From: an uncultured Candidatus Melainabacteria bacterium
Lineage (GTDB): Bacteria > Cyanobacteriota > Vampirovibrionia > Gastranaerophilales > Gastranaerophilaceae
DNA: 13,142 nt
Direction: 5' to 3'
Assembly (NCBI GenBank): GCA_934754735.1
Contig: CAKVJE010000050.1
Location: 1 to 13,142, forward strand
Notes under the pieces: generated by a model
Database searches by the model: none
Told to the model about the DNA's origin: nothing
The model's input: only the letters and a program-made list of their open reading frames with translations
In this document: positions 1-6,376 of the stretch, one piece after another
How positions within the stretch are numbered: position 1 is the first letter of the stretch
Layout: each line of letters opens with the position of its first letter
Translations under genes and position numbers: made by a program

Positions 1-1401
1 CAAACTTGCTTAGGATTTTTTATAATTCTTCAACTAATTTTATCTATGTGTATTTCGCCAAGACAATTCAGATTTGCACGTTTAATTTCAATTATTGGAA
101 TATCATTAAGTATTGTCTTTCTTTCAACGGTACAAACAGAACCTCAATATTTTGCATTTCGCAATTCTTTAATGTCAGACAGTTACACATTGTTATTTGA
201 TTTTGCAATTTTATTATGCGGATTTTTTACGGCACTTTTAACAAAAAACCTTGTTAAAACTATGAAACGACACGCATATACCTTTCATGCAATACTTTTA
301 ACTGCAATTTTTGCGGCTATGAATATAATTTCAGCAAACGATTTTTTGACGCTTTTTGTGTCAGTTGAACTAATGAGTTTTTCAACTTATTTTTTGATTG
401 CATCATCAAAAGGTTATTATTCAAAAGAAGCAAGTTTCAAGTATTTATTAACCTCTGCTATTTCAAGCGGTATATTTTTATTCGGGGTTTCATATTTATA
501 CGGAATTACAGGCTCTTTGAATCTTACAAAAATCTATGAAGTTATAGCAAATCAAGAACCATCAATAATGTATTCAATATCTGCTATTATGATAGTTTTT
601 GGTCTGATTTCAAAACTCGCAATCTTTCCGTTTGCAAACTGGATTATTGATGTTTATAAAGGTACAGAAACTTCAATTTTAGCGTTTTTATCAACAATTC
701 CAAAACTTGCGGTCTTTGGAATTTTATGCAGACTGTTAGTATTTCCTCTAAGCTATAGTTATGAACTAACTTTTGCGGTTGCAATCATCTCTTTAATAAC
801 TGCACTTTGGGCGAATACTTACGCTATCAGAGAAAAAAATGTTAAAGTTATTTTGGCGTGTTCAGCGTCTGCAAATTCATCTTATGCACTTTTAGCAGCA
901 AGTCTTGTATCTGTTTATAATTTATCAACAGTAATTTTTTATCTTTTATGTTACGTACTTATGAATATTTCAGCTTTTGCATTTTTAAATATCTATAACG
1001 ACAAAAATTCAATGAACGTTGAAGATTTTAAAGGAATTTTTTACAAAAATCACGGCTTAACCGGCGCTTACGCAGTTTCTATTTTAGCTTTAGCCGGAAT
1101 TCCGATTACATCAGGTTTTATTGCAAAAATCTATTTATTCACAGCGATTGCAAATTCGGGATTGATATTTGTACCATTTTTGCTTGCACTATTATTACTA
1201 ACAGTTGTTGCTCTTTATTATTATTTAAAAATTCTTCTACCTTTATTTGCAGAATGCGACAAAAATACTCTTGTTCCAATTTTGAATGCGAATTTTTCTC
1301 AAAAATTTGTACTTGTTGTAACGACTGTAGTTACGATGATTATTGGTATTTATCCTGAAAAAATCATTGAATTGTGTAGATTTATTGCGTATAATATCTA
1401 G
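1..1401 (+). CDS. nuoN: NADH-quinone oxidoreductase subunit N-like membrane protein (5' partial)
   Basis: Antiporter-like membrane subunit of respiratory complex I, part of the proton-pumping arm in the inner membrane. The frame is open to the window edge: 15 hydrophobic codons precede the Met at 46, so the true start lies upstream. From that Met (residue 1), family signatures are: helix around 'LFVSVELMS' with Glu108; 'FKYLLTSAISSG' (131-142); 'YGITGSLNL' (152-160); Lys190 in 'SKLAIFPF'; Lys220 in 'LSTIPKLAVF'; Lys361 in 'SGFIAKIYLF'; 'ALYYYLKI' near the end. These Glu and Lys residues are the conserved proton-path charges of NuoN/NdhB. Oddities: the family's PFHxW histidine is Ala197 and the later 'AHxGY' histidine is Asn277. 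nuoN is usually the last gene of a nuo operon, which fits the unrelated genes downstream. It could instead belong to a related Mrp- or hydrogenase-type complex, but the GSLNL and LYYYLK motifs favour NuoN. Confidence 0.85.
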   Translation, partial: QTCLGFFIILQLILSMCISPRQFRFARLISIIGISLSIVFLSTVQTEPQYFAFRNSLMSDSYTLLFDFAILLCGFFTALLTKNLVKTMKRHAYTFHAILLTAIFAAMNIISANDFLTLFVSVELMSFSTYFLIASSKGYYSKEASFKYLLTSAISSGIFLFGVSYLYGITGSLNLTKIYEVIANQEPSIMYSISAIMIVFGLISKLAIFPFANWIIDVYKGTETSILAFLSTIPKLAVFGILCRLLVFPLSYSYELTFAVAIISLITALWANTYAIREKNVKVILACSASANSSYALLAASLVSVYNLSTVIFYLLCYVLMNISAFAFLNIYNDKNSMNVEDFKGIFYKNHGLTGAYAVSILALAGIPITSGFIAKIYLFTAIANSGLIFVPFLLALLLLTVVALYYYLKILLPLFAECDKNTLVPILNANFSQKFVLVVTTVVTMIIGIYPEKIIELCRFIAYNI

Positions 1402-1402
1402 A

Positions 1403-1421
1403 CTAGCAAAAAATATTTTTA
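1403..1421 (+). promoter_or_regulatory. 19-bp motif shared with the lipoprotein promoter region
   Basis: CTAGCAAAAAATATTTTTA is repeated exactly on the other strand at 12898-12916. In both places it lies about 40 nt upstream of an ATG preceded by AAAGGAT (40 nt to the ATG at 1462, 42 nt to the ATG at 12855). Its core AAAAATATTTTT is self-complementary. Downstream similarity continues loosely (TTTT, then TTAA). It is probably a promoter element or operator; the binding protein is unknown. Confidence 0.5.
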
Positions 1422-1461
1422 GGGGGTTTTGTATTAAAAAGCTAAAAAGGATATTAACATA

Positions 1462-1557
1462 ATGCGTGTAAATCCAATGAAAGATATGTCTTATACAAAG
1501 AAAATGCTTATGCAAGTTTCTATTTTTATGAATAAAATAAGAATGAATTTCAATTAA
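1462..1557 (+). CDS. Possible 31-aa Met-rich peptide, or remnant of a lipoprotein-type gene start
   Basis: A 31-codon ORF with seven Met, beginning MRVNPMKDMSYTKK and ending in TAA. It has an AAAAGG Shine-Dalgarno-like site at 1445-1450 and follows the 19-bp motif at the same distance as the lipoprotein gene does. Its first residues loosely resemble that lipoprotein's N-terminus (MKILPISQPIKK): M, basic, hydrophobic, x, Pro, then a Lys-rich stretch before a hydrophobic run. It may therefore be the surviving 5' end of a decayed paralogue. It may also be a leader peptide for the 208-aa gene 19 nt downstream, or non-coding. No family recognised. Confidence 0.3.
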   Translation: MRVNPMKDMSYTKKMLMQVSIFMNKIRMNFN

Positions 1558-1576
1558 CTTAAGAAAGGTGTGAAAT

Positions 1577-2203
1577 ATGCAAATACAAACTCTTCAGCAA
1601 CCAAATTTTAAAGCGACTTATCCCGTAGTTCATTGGGTTGCAGAAACAAATGGCAGTTTTGCTCCTGTTGCAAATCTAGATACAATAAAAAAATTGCAAG
1701 GTAAATTAGTAAGGGCGCTTAATAAAACAAAAAACGATAAAACACCTACTGCTAAAATTGCCAAACCTATACAAAATTACATCAGAACAAAAGATGCAGA
1801 TTACAATAAAGTACCTCGTGTTCGTTCTTTTTATAATCGAGTAGCAAAATATGACCAAGCATTTGAACCGGCATCTTATATTATATCCGGTGCCGATGTT
1901 AAAAATTTCGAAGAAAACTTGGCAAAAAATATAGGACGTGAAAAAAGCAGAGCTAAAGAATTTTTGAGTTTTCCTTATTCGTATGATGCATTGGCAGCTA
2001 TAGAGTTGTATAACAACAAAGGACTGGAGTATGTAAAAAAAGATTCTAAACAAATAAAAGATGAAAATGGAATTCCACAAATTTTACATACAAAATTTGA
2101 AATCGTAAGAAATAGACTCGGCAAAATTATTGATTTCAAACTACTTGATATTCGCTTTTTACCTGCCAAAGGCAACAAGAATCCTCTTGAAAGATTAAAA
2201 TAA
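1577..2203 (+). CDS. Hypothetical 208-aa protein, 'FKATYPVVHWVAE' type
   Basis: No function recognised. The start is supported by AAAGGTG at 1564-1569, seven bases upstream of the ATG. The protein is basic and Lys/Asn-rich, with no signal peptide or membrane segment, so it is probably cytoplasmic. The N-terminal block (residues 9-33: NFKATYPVVHWVAE, then NGSFAPVANL) looks like a conserved domain start that I associate with uncultured gut Gastranaerophilales proteins; this is from memory and unverified. It is followed by an amphipathic Lys-rich helix (36-55), a central region with 'DADYNKVPRVRSFYNRV' (73-89), and a C-terminal segment rich in charged and aromatic residues ending 'RFLPAKGNKNPLERLK'. 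It stands alone between the nuoN-like gene and tRNA-Gly. The 19-bp motif at 1403-1421 is the likely promoter region; no terminator follows before the tRNA promoter. Confidence 0.7.
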   Translation: MQIQTLQQPNFKATYPVVHWVAETNGSFAPVANLDTIKKLQGKLVRALNKTKNDKTPTAKIAKPIQNYIRTKDADYNKVPRVRSFYNRVAKYDQAFEPASYIISGADVKNFEENLAKNIGREKSRAKEFLSFPYSYDALAAIELYNNKGLEYVKKDSKQIKDENGIPQILHTKFEIVRNRLGKIIDFKLLDIRFLPAKGNKNPLERLK

Positions 2204-2212
2204 AGAAAACTC

Positions 2213-2240
2213 TTGACTTTAAATTGTCAGCATGTATGAT
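2213..2240 (+). promoter_or_regulatory. Sigma-70-type promoter of tRNA-Gly
   Basis: A -35 box TTGACT (2213-2218) and a -10 box TATGAT (2235-2240) are separated by 16 nt. Transcription would start near 2247, a few bases before the mature tRNA at 2254. This is the best consensus promoter in the window and lies just after the stop codon of the 208-aa gene. Confidence 0.7.
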
Positions 2241-2253
2241 AATAATATACCGA

Positions 2254-2328
2254 GCGGGGGTAATTCAGTGGTAGAATGCCTCCTTGCCAAGGAGGATGTC
2301 GCGAGTTCGAGCCTCGTCTCCCGCTCCA
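2254..2328 (+). tRNA. tRNA-Gly (GCC), CCA encoded
   Basis: Full cloverleaf. The acceptor GCGGGGG (2254-2260) pairs with CTCCCGC (2318-2324) with one G-U. The anticodon stem CCTCC/GGAGG closes loop TTGCCAA with anticodon GCC at 2286-2288. The T arm GCGAG/CTCGT carries loop TTCGAGC. The discriminator is T2325, and CCA is encoded at 2326-2328. It decodes GGC/GGU. It is a single tRNA with its own promoter upstream and a hairpin terminator downstream. Confidence 0.97.
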
Positions 2329-2346
2329 TTTTAAATAAGAAATTGG

Positions 2347-2369
2347 AAGTCCTGCAGAAGGGCTTTTTT
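2347..2369 (+). terminator. Rho-independent terminator after tRNA-Gly
   Basis: AAGTCC (2347-2352) pairs with GGGCTT (2360-2365) across a 7-nt loop, and T2364-T2369 form the T run. It ends the tRNA transcript 25 bp before the next gene. Read-through could attenuate the downstream operon, for which no separate promoter is obvious. Confidence 0.65.
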
Positions 2370-2393
2370 ATTGTTTAAAATCAAAAGGAGACC

Positions 2394-2837
2394 ATGGTAG
2401 ATTTAGCCAAGATACTTCCGCATAAACCGCCAATGATTCTTATTGATGATGTTGTGGAAATAGATTTAGAGAACAATTCTTTGACAGCTAAGTTTGATGT
2501 TTATCCCCAAAAACTTTTCTTTGAGGACAGTAAAGGTATTAATTCTCTTGTCGGGATTGAATTTATGGCGCAAACTATCGGGTGTTACGCTTATTATAAA
2601 CGAGGGGAAGAAAAGCCGCGTCCAGGGTTACTTTTAGGTTCAAGGCTTTATAATAACAAAGTTGATTATTTTCTTGAAGGCAATACATATTTTGTAAAAG
2701 CTTCCGAAATTTTTGATGATAACGAAATTGTCGTTTTTGACTGTTTAATATATGATAGTATAGGAAACGAATTGGCGAGCGCGACGATTAACGCTTATCA
2801 AGGTGAAAATATCGAGGAAGTGCTAAAAAATGAATGA
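2394..2837 (+). CDS. ApeP-like hotdog 3-hydroxyacyl-ACP dehydratase
   Basis: Predicted dehydratase acting on 3-hydroxyacyl chains on acyl carrier protein, in the cytoplasm. It has the hotdog-fold start 'ILPHKPPMILIDDVVEI' (residues 7-23, His10), equivalent to FabZ's LPHRxPFLLVD. 'GIEFMAQTIG' (54-63, Glu56) replaces FabZ's LEAMAQ helix. The FabZ GHFPxxPVxPG loop is absent, and 'RPGLLLGSRLY' (76-86) follows instead. That combination, and the length of 147, fits the ApeP-like dehydratases of aryl polyene clusters better than housekeeping FabZ. The start has AAGGAG only 3 nt upstream of the ATG, which is unusually tight, but no better start fits the conserved N-terminus. It overlaps the ketoreductase gene by 8 nt. 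The assignment to the hotdog dehydratases is firm; the ApeP subtype is likely. Confidence 0.8.
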   Translation: MVDLAKILPHKPPMILIDDVVEIDLENNSLTAKFDVYPQKLFFEDSKGINSLVGIEFMAQTIGCYAYYKRGEEKPRPGLLLGSRLYNNKVDYFLEGNTYFVKASEIFDDNEIVVFDCLIYDSIGNELASATINAYQGENIEEVLKNE

Positions 2838-3549
2838 TGTATTAGTTACAGGAGCAAGTAGAGGAATTGGCAAAGCGATTGCGCTTTATTTGGCAGAAAA
2901 CGGTTATAACCTTGTTTTGCATTGCTCAAAAAACGCAGAACGATTAAATGATTTGAAATCAGAAATCGAATCAAAAGGAGTTAAAGCGAGAGCTTTGGCG
3001 TTTGATATTTCAAACAGAGCCGAAGCTGAAAAAGTTTTGTTGAATGATATTGAAACAAATGGCGTTTATTACGGTATAGTTTTGAACGCCGGAATTGCAA
3101 TGGATAATCCATTTCCTGCAATGGAAGATAATGAGTGGGATAAAGTTCTCGACACTAATTTAGGTGGTTTTTATAATGTCATTAGACCAATTATTATGCC
3201 ATTAATTCAAGCTAAAAAAGGCAGAATTGTTGTTATGTCATCAATTTCCGGTCAATGCGGAAATCGAGGACAAGTTAATTATAGCGCTTCAAAAGCAGGT
3301 TTAATCGGCGCCGCAAAGGCTTTGAGTCAAGAAGTTGCTAAACGTCATATTACTGTTAACTGCGTAGCTCCTGGGGTTATTGAAACTGAAATGACAGAAG
3401 ATTTACCACAAGAAATTGTTAAACAAATACCGATGAAGAGAATGGGAAGCGCAAAAGAAGTTGCAAGTGCTGTAAATTATTTGCTTTCAGAGGATGCAGG
3501 ATATATTACGGGACAAGTTATTGCTATAAACGGAGGGCTTTATCTGTGA
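2830..3549 (+). CDS. FabG-like 3-oxoacyl-ACP reductase (ApeQ-like SDR)
   Basis: NADPH-dependent short-chain dehydrogenase expected to reduce 3-oxoacyl-ACP to 3-hydroxyacyl-ACP. Signatures: cofactor loop 'TGASRGIG' (7-14), 'NAG' (86-88), structural Asn110, and the Ser138, Tyr151, Lys155 triad in 'MSSIS' and 'YSASKAG'. These are followed by 'VAPGVIETEM' (179-188) and the C-terminal 'GQVIAINGGLYL'. At 239 residues it has the usual FabG length. The ATG lies inside the end of the dehydratase gene (8-nt overlap), and its TGA overlaps the ketosynthase GTG, so translation is probably coupled. FabG paralogues are common. The position between an ApeP-like dehydratase and a ketosynthase, in the order P-Q-R, suggests dedicated service to that pathway and not general fatty acid synthesis. 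Confidence 0.88.
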   Translation: MNDVLVTGASRGIGKAIALYLAENGYNLVLHCSKNAERLNDLKSEIESKGVKARALAFDISNRAEAEKVLLNDIETNGVYYGIVLNAGIAMDNPFPAMEDNEWDKVLDTNLGGFYNVIRPIIMPLIQAKKGRIVVMSSISGQCGNRGQVNYSASKAGLIGAAKALSQEVAKRHITVNCVAPGVIETEMTEDLPQEIVKQIPMKRMGSAKEVASAVNYLLSEDAGYITGQVIAINGGLYL

Positions 3550-4760
3550 GAAGAGTCGTTATAACTGGAATGGGGCTTGCATCTCCTCTGGGTTCAACAG
3601 TAAAATCCGCATTTGAAAGGCTTAAAACTTACAAAAATTGCGTTTCTAATTGGGAAAAATTAGATGAATTTGAACGATTGAATACAAATCTAGGCGCATT
3701 TGTTCAAGGTTTTGTAGAACCTGAATATTTTAACAGAAAAATTAAGCGCACAATGGGTCAAGTGTCTGTAATGTCAGTTGTTACAGCAGAAGATGCTTTT
3801 AGAGACGCAGGATTATTGGGTGATGAATGCATACACAAAGCCGGCGTCAGCTATGGTTCTTCAATGGGCTCTTTTGATGCAGTTTTAGATTTTTATTCAA
3901 TGTGCATTGATAAACAAGTCAAAATGTTAAATTCGGGCTCTTACATAAAAATGATGCCACAAACAACTGCCGTAAACTTGTCATTGTATTTTAAAACTCA
4001 CGGCAGATTAATTCCGACTTCTACTGCTTGCACATCAGGTTCAATGGGAATTGGTTATGCTTATGAAGTAATTAAAGACGGCTATCAAGACGTTATGATT
4101 GCAGGCGGTGCCGAAGAAATCCACCCAACGCAAGTTGGAGTTTTTGACACTCTTTATGCTACAAGTACAAAAAATGATGCGCCTAATTTAACACCGGCTC
4201 CATTTGACAAAGATAGAGACGGACTTGTAATCGGAGAAGGCGCCGGAACCGTTATATTAGAAGAATATGAACACGCAAAAGCTCGCGGAGCAAAAATTCA
4301 TGCAGAAATCGTCGGATTTGCGACAAATACAGACGGAGCACATATTACAAATCCAAATAAAGCCACAATGGCTGAAGTTATGCGCAAATCACTAGAATGC
4401 GCGGGGCTTAAACCTAACGATATTGGGTATATTAATGCGCATGGAACAGGAACTGTAAATGGTGATATAGCGGAATCTGTTGCGACAGAAGAAGTTTTTG
4501 GCAAAATTCCGATAAGTTCAATTAAGAGTTATACTGGTCATACGCTTGGCGCTTGCGGTGCAATTGAGGCGATTTTAGGTGTAGAAATGATGAATAACAA
4601 TTGGTATCCGCCGACATTAAATCTTAAACATCCTGATGAAGAATGCGGAAGATTGGATTATATTATGGGCGAAGGTAGAACGCTTGATTGTCCTTATATT
4701 ATGACAAACAATTTTGCGTTTGGTGGAATAAATACATCAATAATTTTGAAGAGGGTATAA
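3546..4760 (+). CDS. FabF-like beta-ketoacyl-ACP synthase (ApeR-like)
   Basis: Condensing enzyme that extends an acyl chain with malonyl-ACP. All catalytic residues are present: Cys162 in 'STACTSGSMG', His299 in 'NAHGTGT', Lys327 and His332 in 'IKSYTGHTLGA'. It is therefore an active ketosynthase and not a chain-length-factor partner. The thiolase-fold start 'RRVVITGMGLASPLG' and end 'NNFAFGGINTSIILKRV' are intact, and 404 residues is normal. The GTG start at 3546 overlaps the ketoreductase stop by 4 nt (GTGA); no ATG fits the N-terminus. The gene order dehydratase, ketoreductase, ketosynthase matches ApeP-Q-R of aryl polyene clusters. No acyl carrier protein, AMP ligase or glycosyltransferase gene is in the window, so the product cannot be named. 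It could serve an unusual fatty acid or polyene. Confidence 0.87.
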   Translation: MRRVVITGMGLASPLGSTVKSAFERLKTYKNCVSNWEKLDEFERLNTNLGAFVQGFVEPEYFNRKIKRTMGQVSVMSVVTAEDAFRDAGLLGDECIHKAGVSYGSSMGSFDAVLDFYSMCIDKQVKMLNSGSYIKMMPQTTAVNLSLYFKTHGRLIPTSTACTSGSMGIGYAYEVIKDGYQDVMIAGGAEEIHPTQVGVFDTLYATSTKNDAPNLTPAPFDKDRDGLVIGEGAGTVILEEYEHAKARGAKIHAEIVGFATNTDGAHITNPNKATMAEVMRKSLECAGLKPNDIGYINAHGTGTVNGDIAESVATEEVFGKIPISSIKSYTGHTLGACGAIEAILGVEMMNNNWYPPTLNLKHPDEECGRLDYIMGEGRTLDCPYIMTNNFAFGGINTSIILKRV

Positions 4761-4773
4761 AGGAGAACTTATT

Positions 4774-5586
4774 ATGAGTAATTATAAAATTGGTTTTATT
4801 GGCGCAGGAAAAATGGCAAGCGCAATTATAAAAGGATTAATTAAAACAGGTTTTGCAAAGCCTGAAGAACTTGTTGCTTCACAAGCTGAATTAGATTTAT
4901 TGGAAGAAAAATCTAAGATTTTGGGTATTAAAGTAATCGGCGATAATAAAGAATTGGCAAAAAATTCAGACACAGTATTTATTGCTACAAAACCTAATCA
5001 AGTCGCAGATGTATTGGCAGAAATTTCACCTTGGATTAATCCTGAAAAACTTGTTGTTTCAATTGCAGCAGGTGTTACAATCGAAAAACTTGAAGCAAAT
5101 TTACCTACAGGCACAAGAGTAATCAGAGTTATGCCAAACACTCCTGCTTTAGTTGGTGAAGGTATGAGCGGTATGGTTGGCGGAAAAAACGCAAAAAAAG
5201 AAGATTTAGAATTTATTAAAGAACTTCTTTCTACTATCGGGAAATGCATAGTGGTTGATAATGAATCTCAAATTGACATTGTTACTGCGATTTCAGGTTC
5301 AGGCCCTGCATTTTTCTACAAGGTTATCAATGAAATTGCTAGAGCAGGCGAGAAATTAGGCTTAGATTATGAAAAATCTTTGTTATTAAGTATTCAAACT
5401 GCAATTGGTTCTGCAAAAATGGCATTACATAGAGAAATCAGCATGGAAGAATTGATTTCTAACGTAGCGACAAAAGGTGGTTGTACAAGAGTCGGCGTTG
5501 ATTGCATGAATGAAAATAATAGCGAAAAATTGTTCTACGATGTAATCAAAAGCACAACAGAAAAAGCGCACGCACTAGGGAAATAA
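4774..5586 (+). CDS. proC: Pyrroline-5-carboxylate reductase
   Basis: Last step of proline synthesis: NAD(P)H-dependent reduction of 1-pyrroline-5-carboxylate, in the cytoplasm. It has a Rossmann start 'IGFIGAGKMASAII' (6-19), 'VIRVMPNTPALVGEG' (116-130), and the family signature 'AISGSGPAFFYKVINEIA' (172-189) leading into the helical dimerisation domain. Length 270 is normal. The substrate loop, usually TPGGTT, reads 'TKGGCT' (233-238), a variant also reminiscent of ComER-type relatives, so a non-biosynthetic paralogue is possible. The start is set by AAAGGAG (4759-4765), 8 nt upstream. It lies 13 nt after the ketosynthase gene, almost certainly in the same transcript, and is followed by a strong terminator. 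Nothing links proline synthesis directly to the three genes before it. Confidence 0.9.
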   Translation: MSNYKIGFIGAGKMASAIIKGLIKTGFAKPEELVASQAELDLLEEKSKILGIKVIGDNKELAKNSDTVFIATKPNQVADVLAEISPWINPEKLVVSIAAGVTIEKLEANLPTGTRVIRVMPNTPALVGEGMSGMVGGKNAKKEDLEFIKELLSTIGKCIVVDNESQIDIVTAISGSGPAFFYKVINEIARAGEKLGLDYEKSLLLSIQTAIGSAKMALHREISMEELISNVATKGGCTRVGVDCMNENNSEKLFYDVIKSTTEKAHALGK

Positions 5587-5593
5587 TTATAAC

Positions 5594-5633
5594 AAACAGT
5601 AGGATGTGCAAGTTTGCACATCCTACTGTTTTT
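5594..5633 (+). terminator. Strong rho-independent terminator of the dehydratase-to-proC operon
   Basis: A perfect 17-bp stem (5594-5610 with 5615-5631, containing GTAGGATGTGCA) has loop AGTT and ends in a T run at 5629-5633. It lies 8 nt after the proC stop codon. Confidence 0.92.
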
Positions 5634-5713
5634 AATGGGAAATTGTTTTAAATAATTTTGAGAAATTATTGTCACGTTGGATAAAAATATTTATGACATT
5701 TCATTGAACGCTG

Positions 5714-5765
5714 ACCCACCCCTTGAGGGAGAGTCGAAATCTTTGATTTCGGGGTGGGGTTTTTT
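5714..5765 (+). other. GC-rich two-stem hairpin with T run, terminator-like
   Basis: The outer stem CCCACCCC (5715-5722) pairs with GGGGTGGG (5751-5758). An inner hairpin, CGAAATC (5735-5741) with GATTTCG (5745-5751), sits inside it and shares one G. Six T follow (5760-5765). Because proC already has its own terminator, this may end a short transcript or be a repeat element; its GAGGGAG runs resemble those inside the MITE at 12927-13120. It occupies the 311-nt gap 5587-5897 with the proC terminator and the repeat at 5777-5869; I see no gene in that gap. Confidence 0.45.
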
Positions 5766-5776
5766 ATGTATTATTT

Positions 5777-5869
5777 AAAACTCTCTTCTGCCTTCGGCAC
5801 ACTCTCCATGTTAAATTGAAAAAGGAGAGGGGAGTAAGACTCGCTTGCTTGAACGTCTTTAACGCATCC
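5777..5869 (-). repeat. Decayed partial copy of the 12927-13120 MITE-like repeat
   Basis: The reverse complement aligns without gaps to 13021-13113 at about 81 of 93 positions. The core, from GAGTCTT through CTCTCCTTTTTCAATTTAAC to GCCGAAGGC, is nearly identical. The terminal inverted repeat is degenerate and the other half of the element is missing. It lies between the operon terminator and a pseudogene. Confidence 0.8.
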
Positions 5870-5897
5870 ATGCACTAGAAATTGTAACTAACGATTT

Positions 5898-6206
5898 TCA
5901 ATAATCAATTCTTGCAATTTTAAAAATTACAGGACGTGTTCCGTCAGAACAACAAGTAATCATTGTGTTCTCGTCTTTCATCCAACCCTTCATTATTGAA
6001 CCGCCTTGCAATCCTGTATAAATATATCGAGAAATCGCATCCCAAGCTTCTGAACAATGCGGAAGTTTTGGGCCACCGGCTACAGAATCAGGAATTGCAG
6101 AGGTTTTAACAAGCGTATTTAATCCCATGTGCTAAACCATCTTCGCGCTCAAAAATGAATTCATCACCGATATTATAACGTTTAATATCAATTGACAATC
6201 TGTAGT
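5898..6206 (-). pseudogene. Frameshifted TIGR04076-family protein remnant
   Basis: The C-terminal 76 codons (from the ATG at 6128) end in 'TCCSDGTRPVIFKIARIDY' and contain 'PHCSEAWDAISRYIYTGLQ' (23-41). I recognise this pattern from the small TIGR04076 family of unknown function (family ends like 'CCxDGxRPVxFKIE'). The matching N-terminal motif 'RYNIGDEFIFERED' is present just upstream, but in a different frame (about 6200 down to 6135). That frame stops after '...HGIKYAC', so a one-base indel near 6125-6145 splits the gene. No in-frame start remains: the N-terminal frame runs into TAG upstream, at the palindrome 6200-6219. Alternative: the 76-aa piece is translated alone from ATG 6128, but it has no clear Shine-Dalgarno site. 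The usual length of about 90-120 aa fits the joined frames. Confidence 0.6.
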
Positions 6207-6220
6207 CAGTAGACTACAGT
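6192..6220 (+). promoter_or_regulatory. Palindrome with overlapping promoter-like boxes
   Basis: CTGTAGTC (6200-6207) and GACTACAG (6212-6219) form a perfect 8-bp inverted repeat with spacer AGTA. TTGACA (6192-6197) and TACAGT (6215-6220), 17 nt apart, would make a + strand promoter with the palindrome as operator. It would read into the HigB-like remnant. It could equally be a scar where the two gene remnants were joined. Confidence 0.45.
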
Positions 6221-6376
6221 ATTAATAAGAAACAAATTTTCACCTATAAATTAGAAAACGGAAAATGTCCTTATGATATTTGGTTTTCTAAACTTGGTAA
6301 AGATAATCAAGTACGAATATATAAGAGCTTAGAAAGATTACAAGAAGGCAATTACGGAGATTTTAAAGTATTAAAA
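6221..6376 (+). pseudogene. 5' remnant of a HigB/RelE-type toxin gene (Gp49-like family)
   Basis: A forward frame encodes 'FTYKLENGKCPYDIWFSKLG', then 'DNQVRIYKSLERLQEGNYGD' and 'FKVLK'. This follows the N-terminal half of HigB-like mRNA interferases of the phage Gp49-like family (pattern Y-x-x-ENGKCP-[YF]-x-x-W-x-x-L, then RLxxGNxGDxK). Full members are about 100-120 aa and continue with an ElRi...GpGyRvyf half that is absent here: similarity stops at about 6376, where the frame enters the convergent dus gene. The frame runs on to a stop at 6421 with dus antisense residues. There is no ATG; ATT at 6221, followed by AATAAGAAACAA, may be a mutated start. No antitoxin gene follows. Not functional as a toxin. 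Confidence 0.6.

Noticed and set aside
46..48. ATG at 46 as the true start of the NuoN-like gene
   Set aside because: The frame is open and hydrophobic for 15 codons to the window edge, and no Shine-Dalgarno precedes 46; the gene is better read as partial.
1706..2080. - strand 124-codon ORF opposite the 208-aa gene
   Set aside because: Cys/Phe/Ile-rich antisense translation of an AT-rich gene; the + strand frame has a ribosome site and normal composition.
2329..2393. tRNA 3' end as a phage/island attachment site
   Set aside because: No integrase gene and no repeated copy of the tRNA end elsewhere in the window.
5714..5765. Riboswitch or attenuator
   Set aside because: No gene follows on the + strand for it to control; only a repeat and an opposite-strand pseudogene lie downstream.
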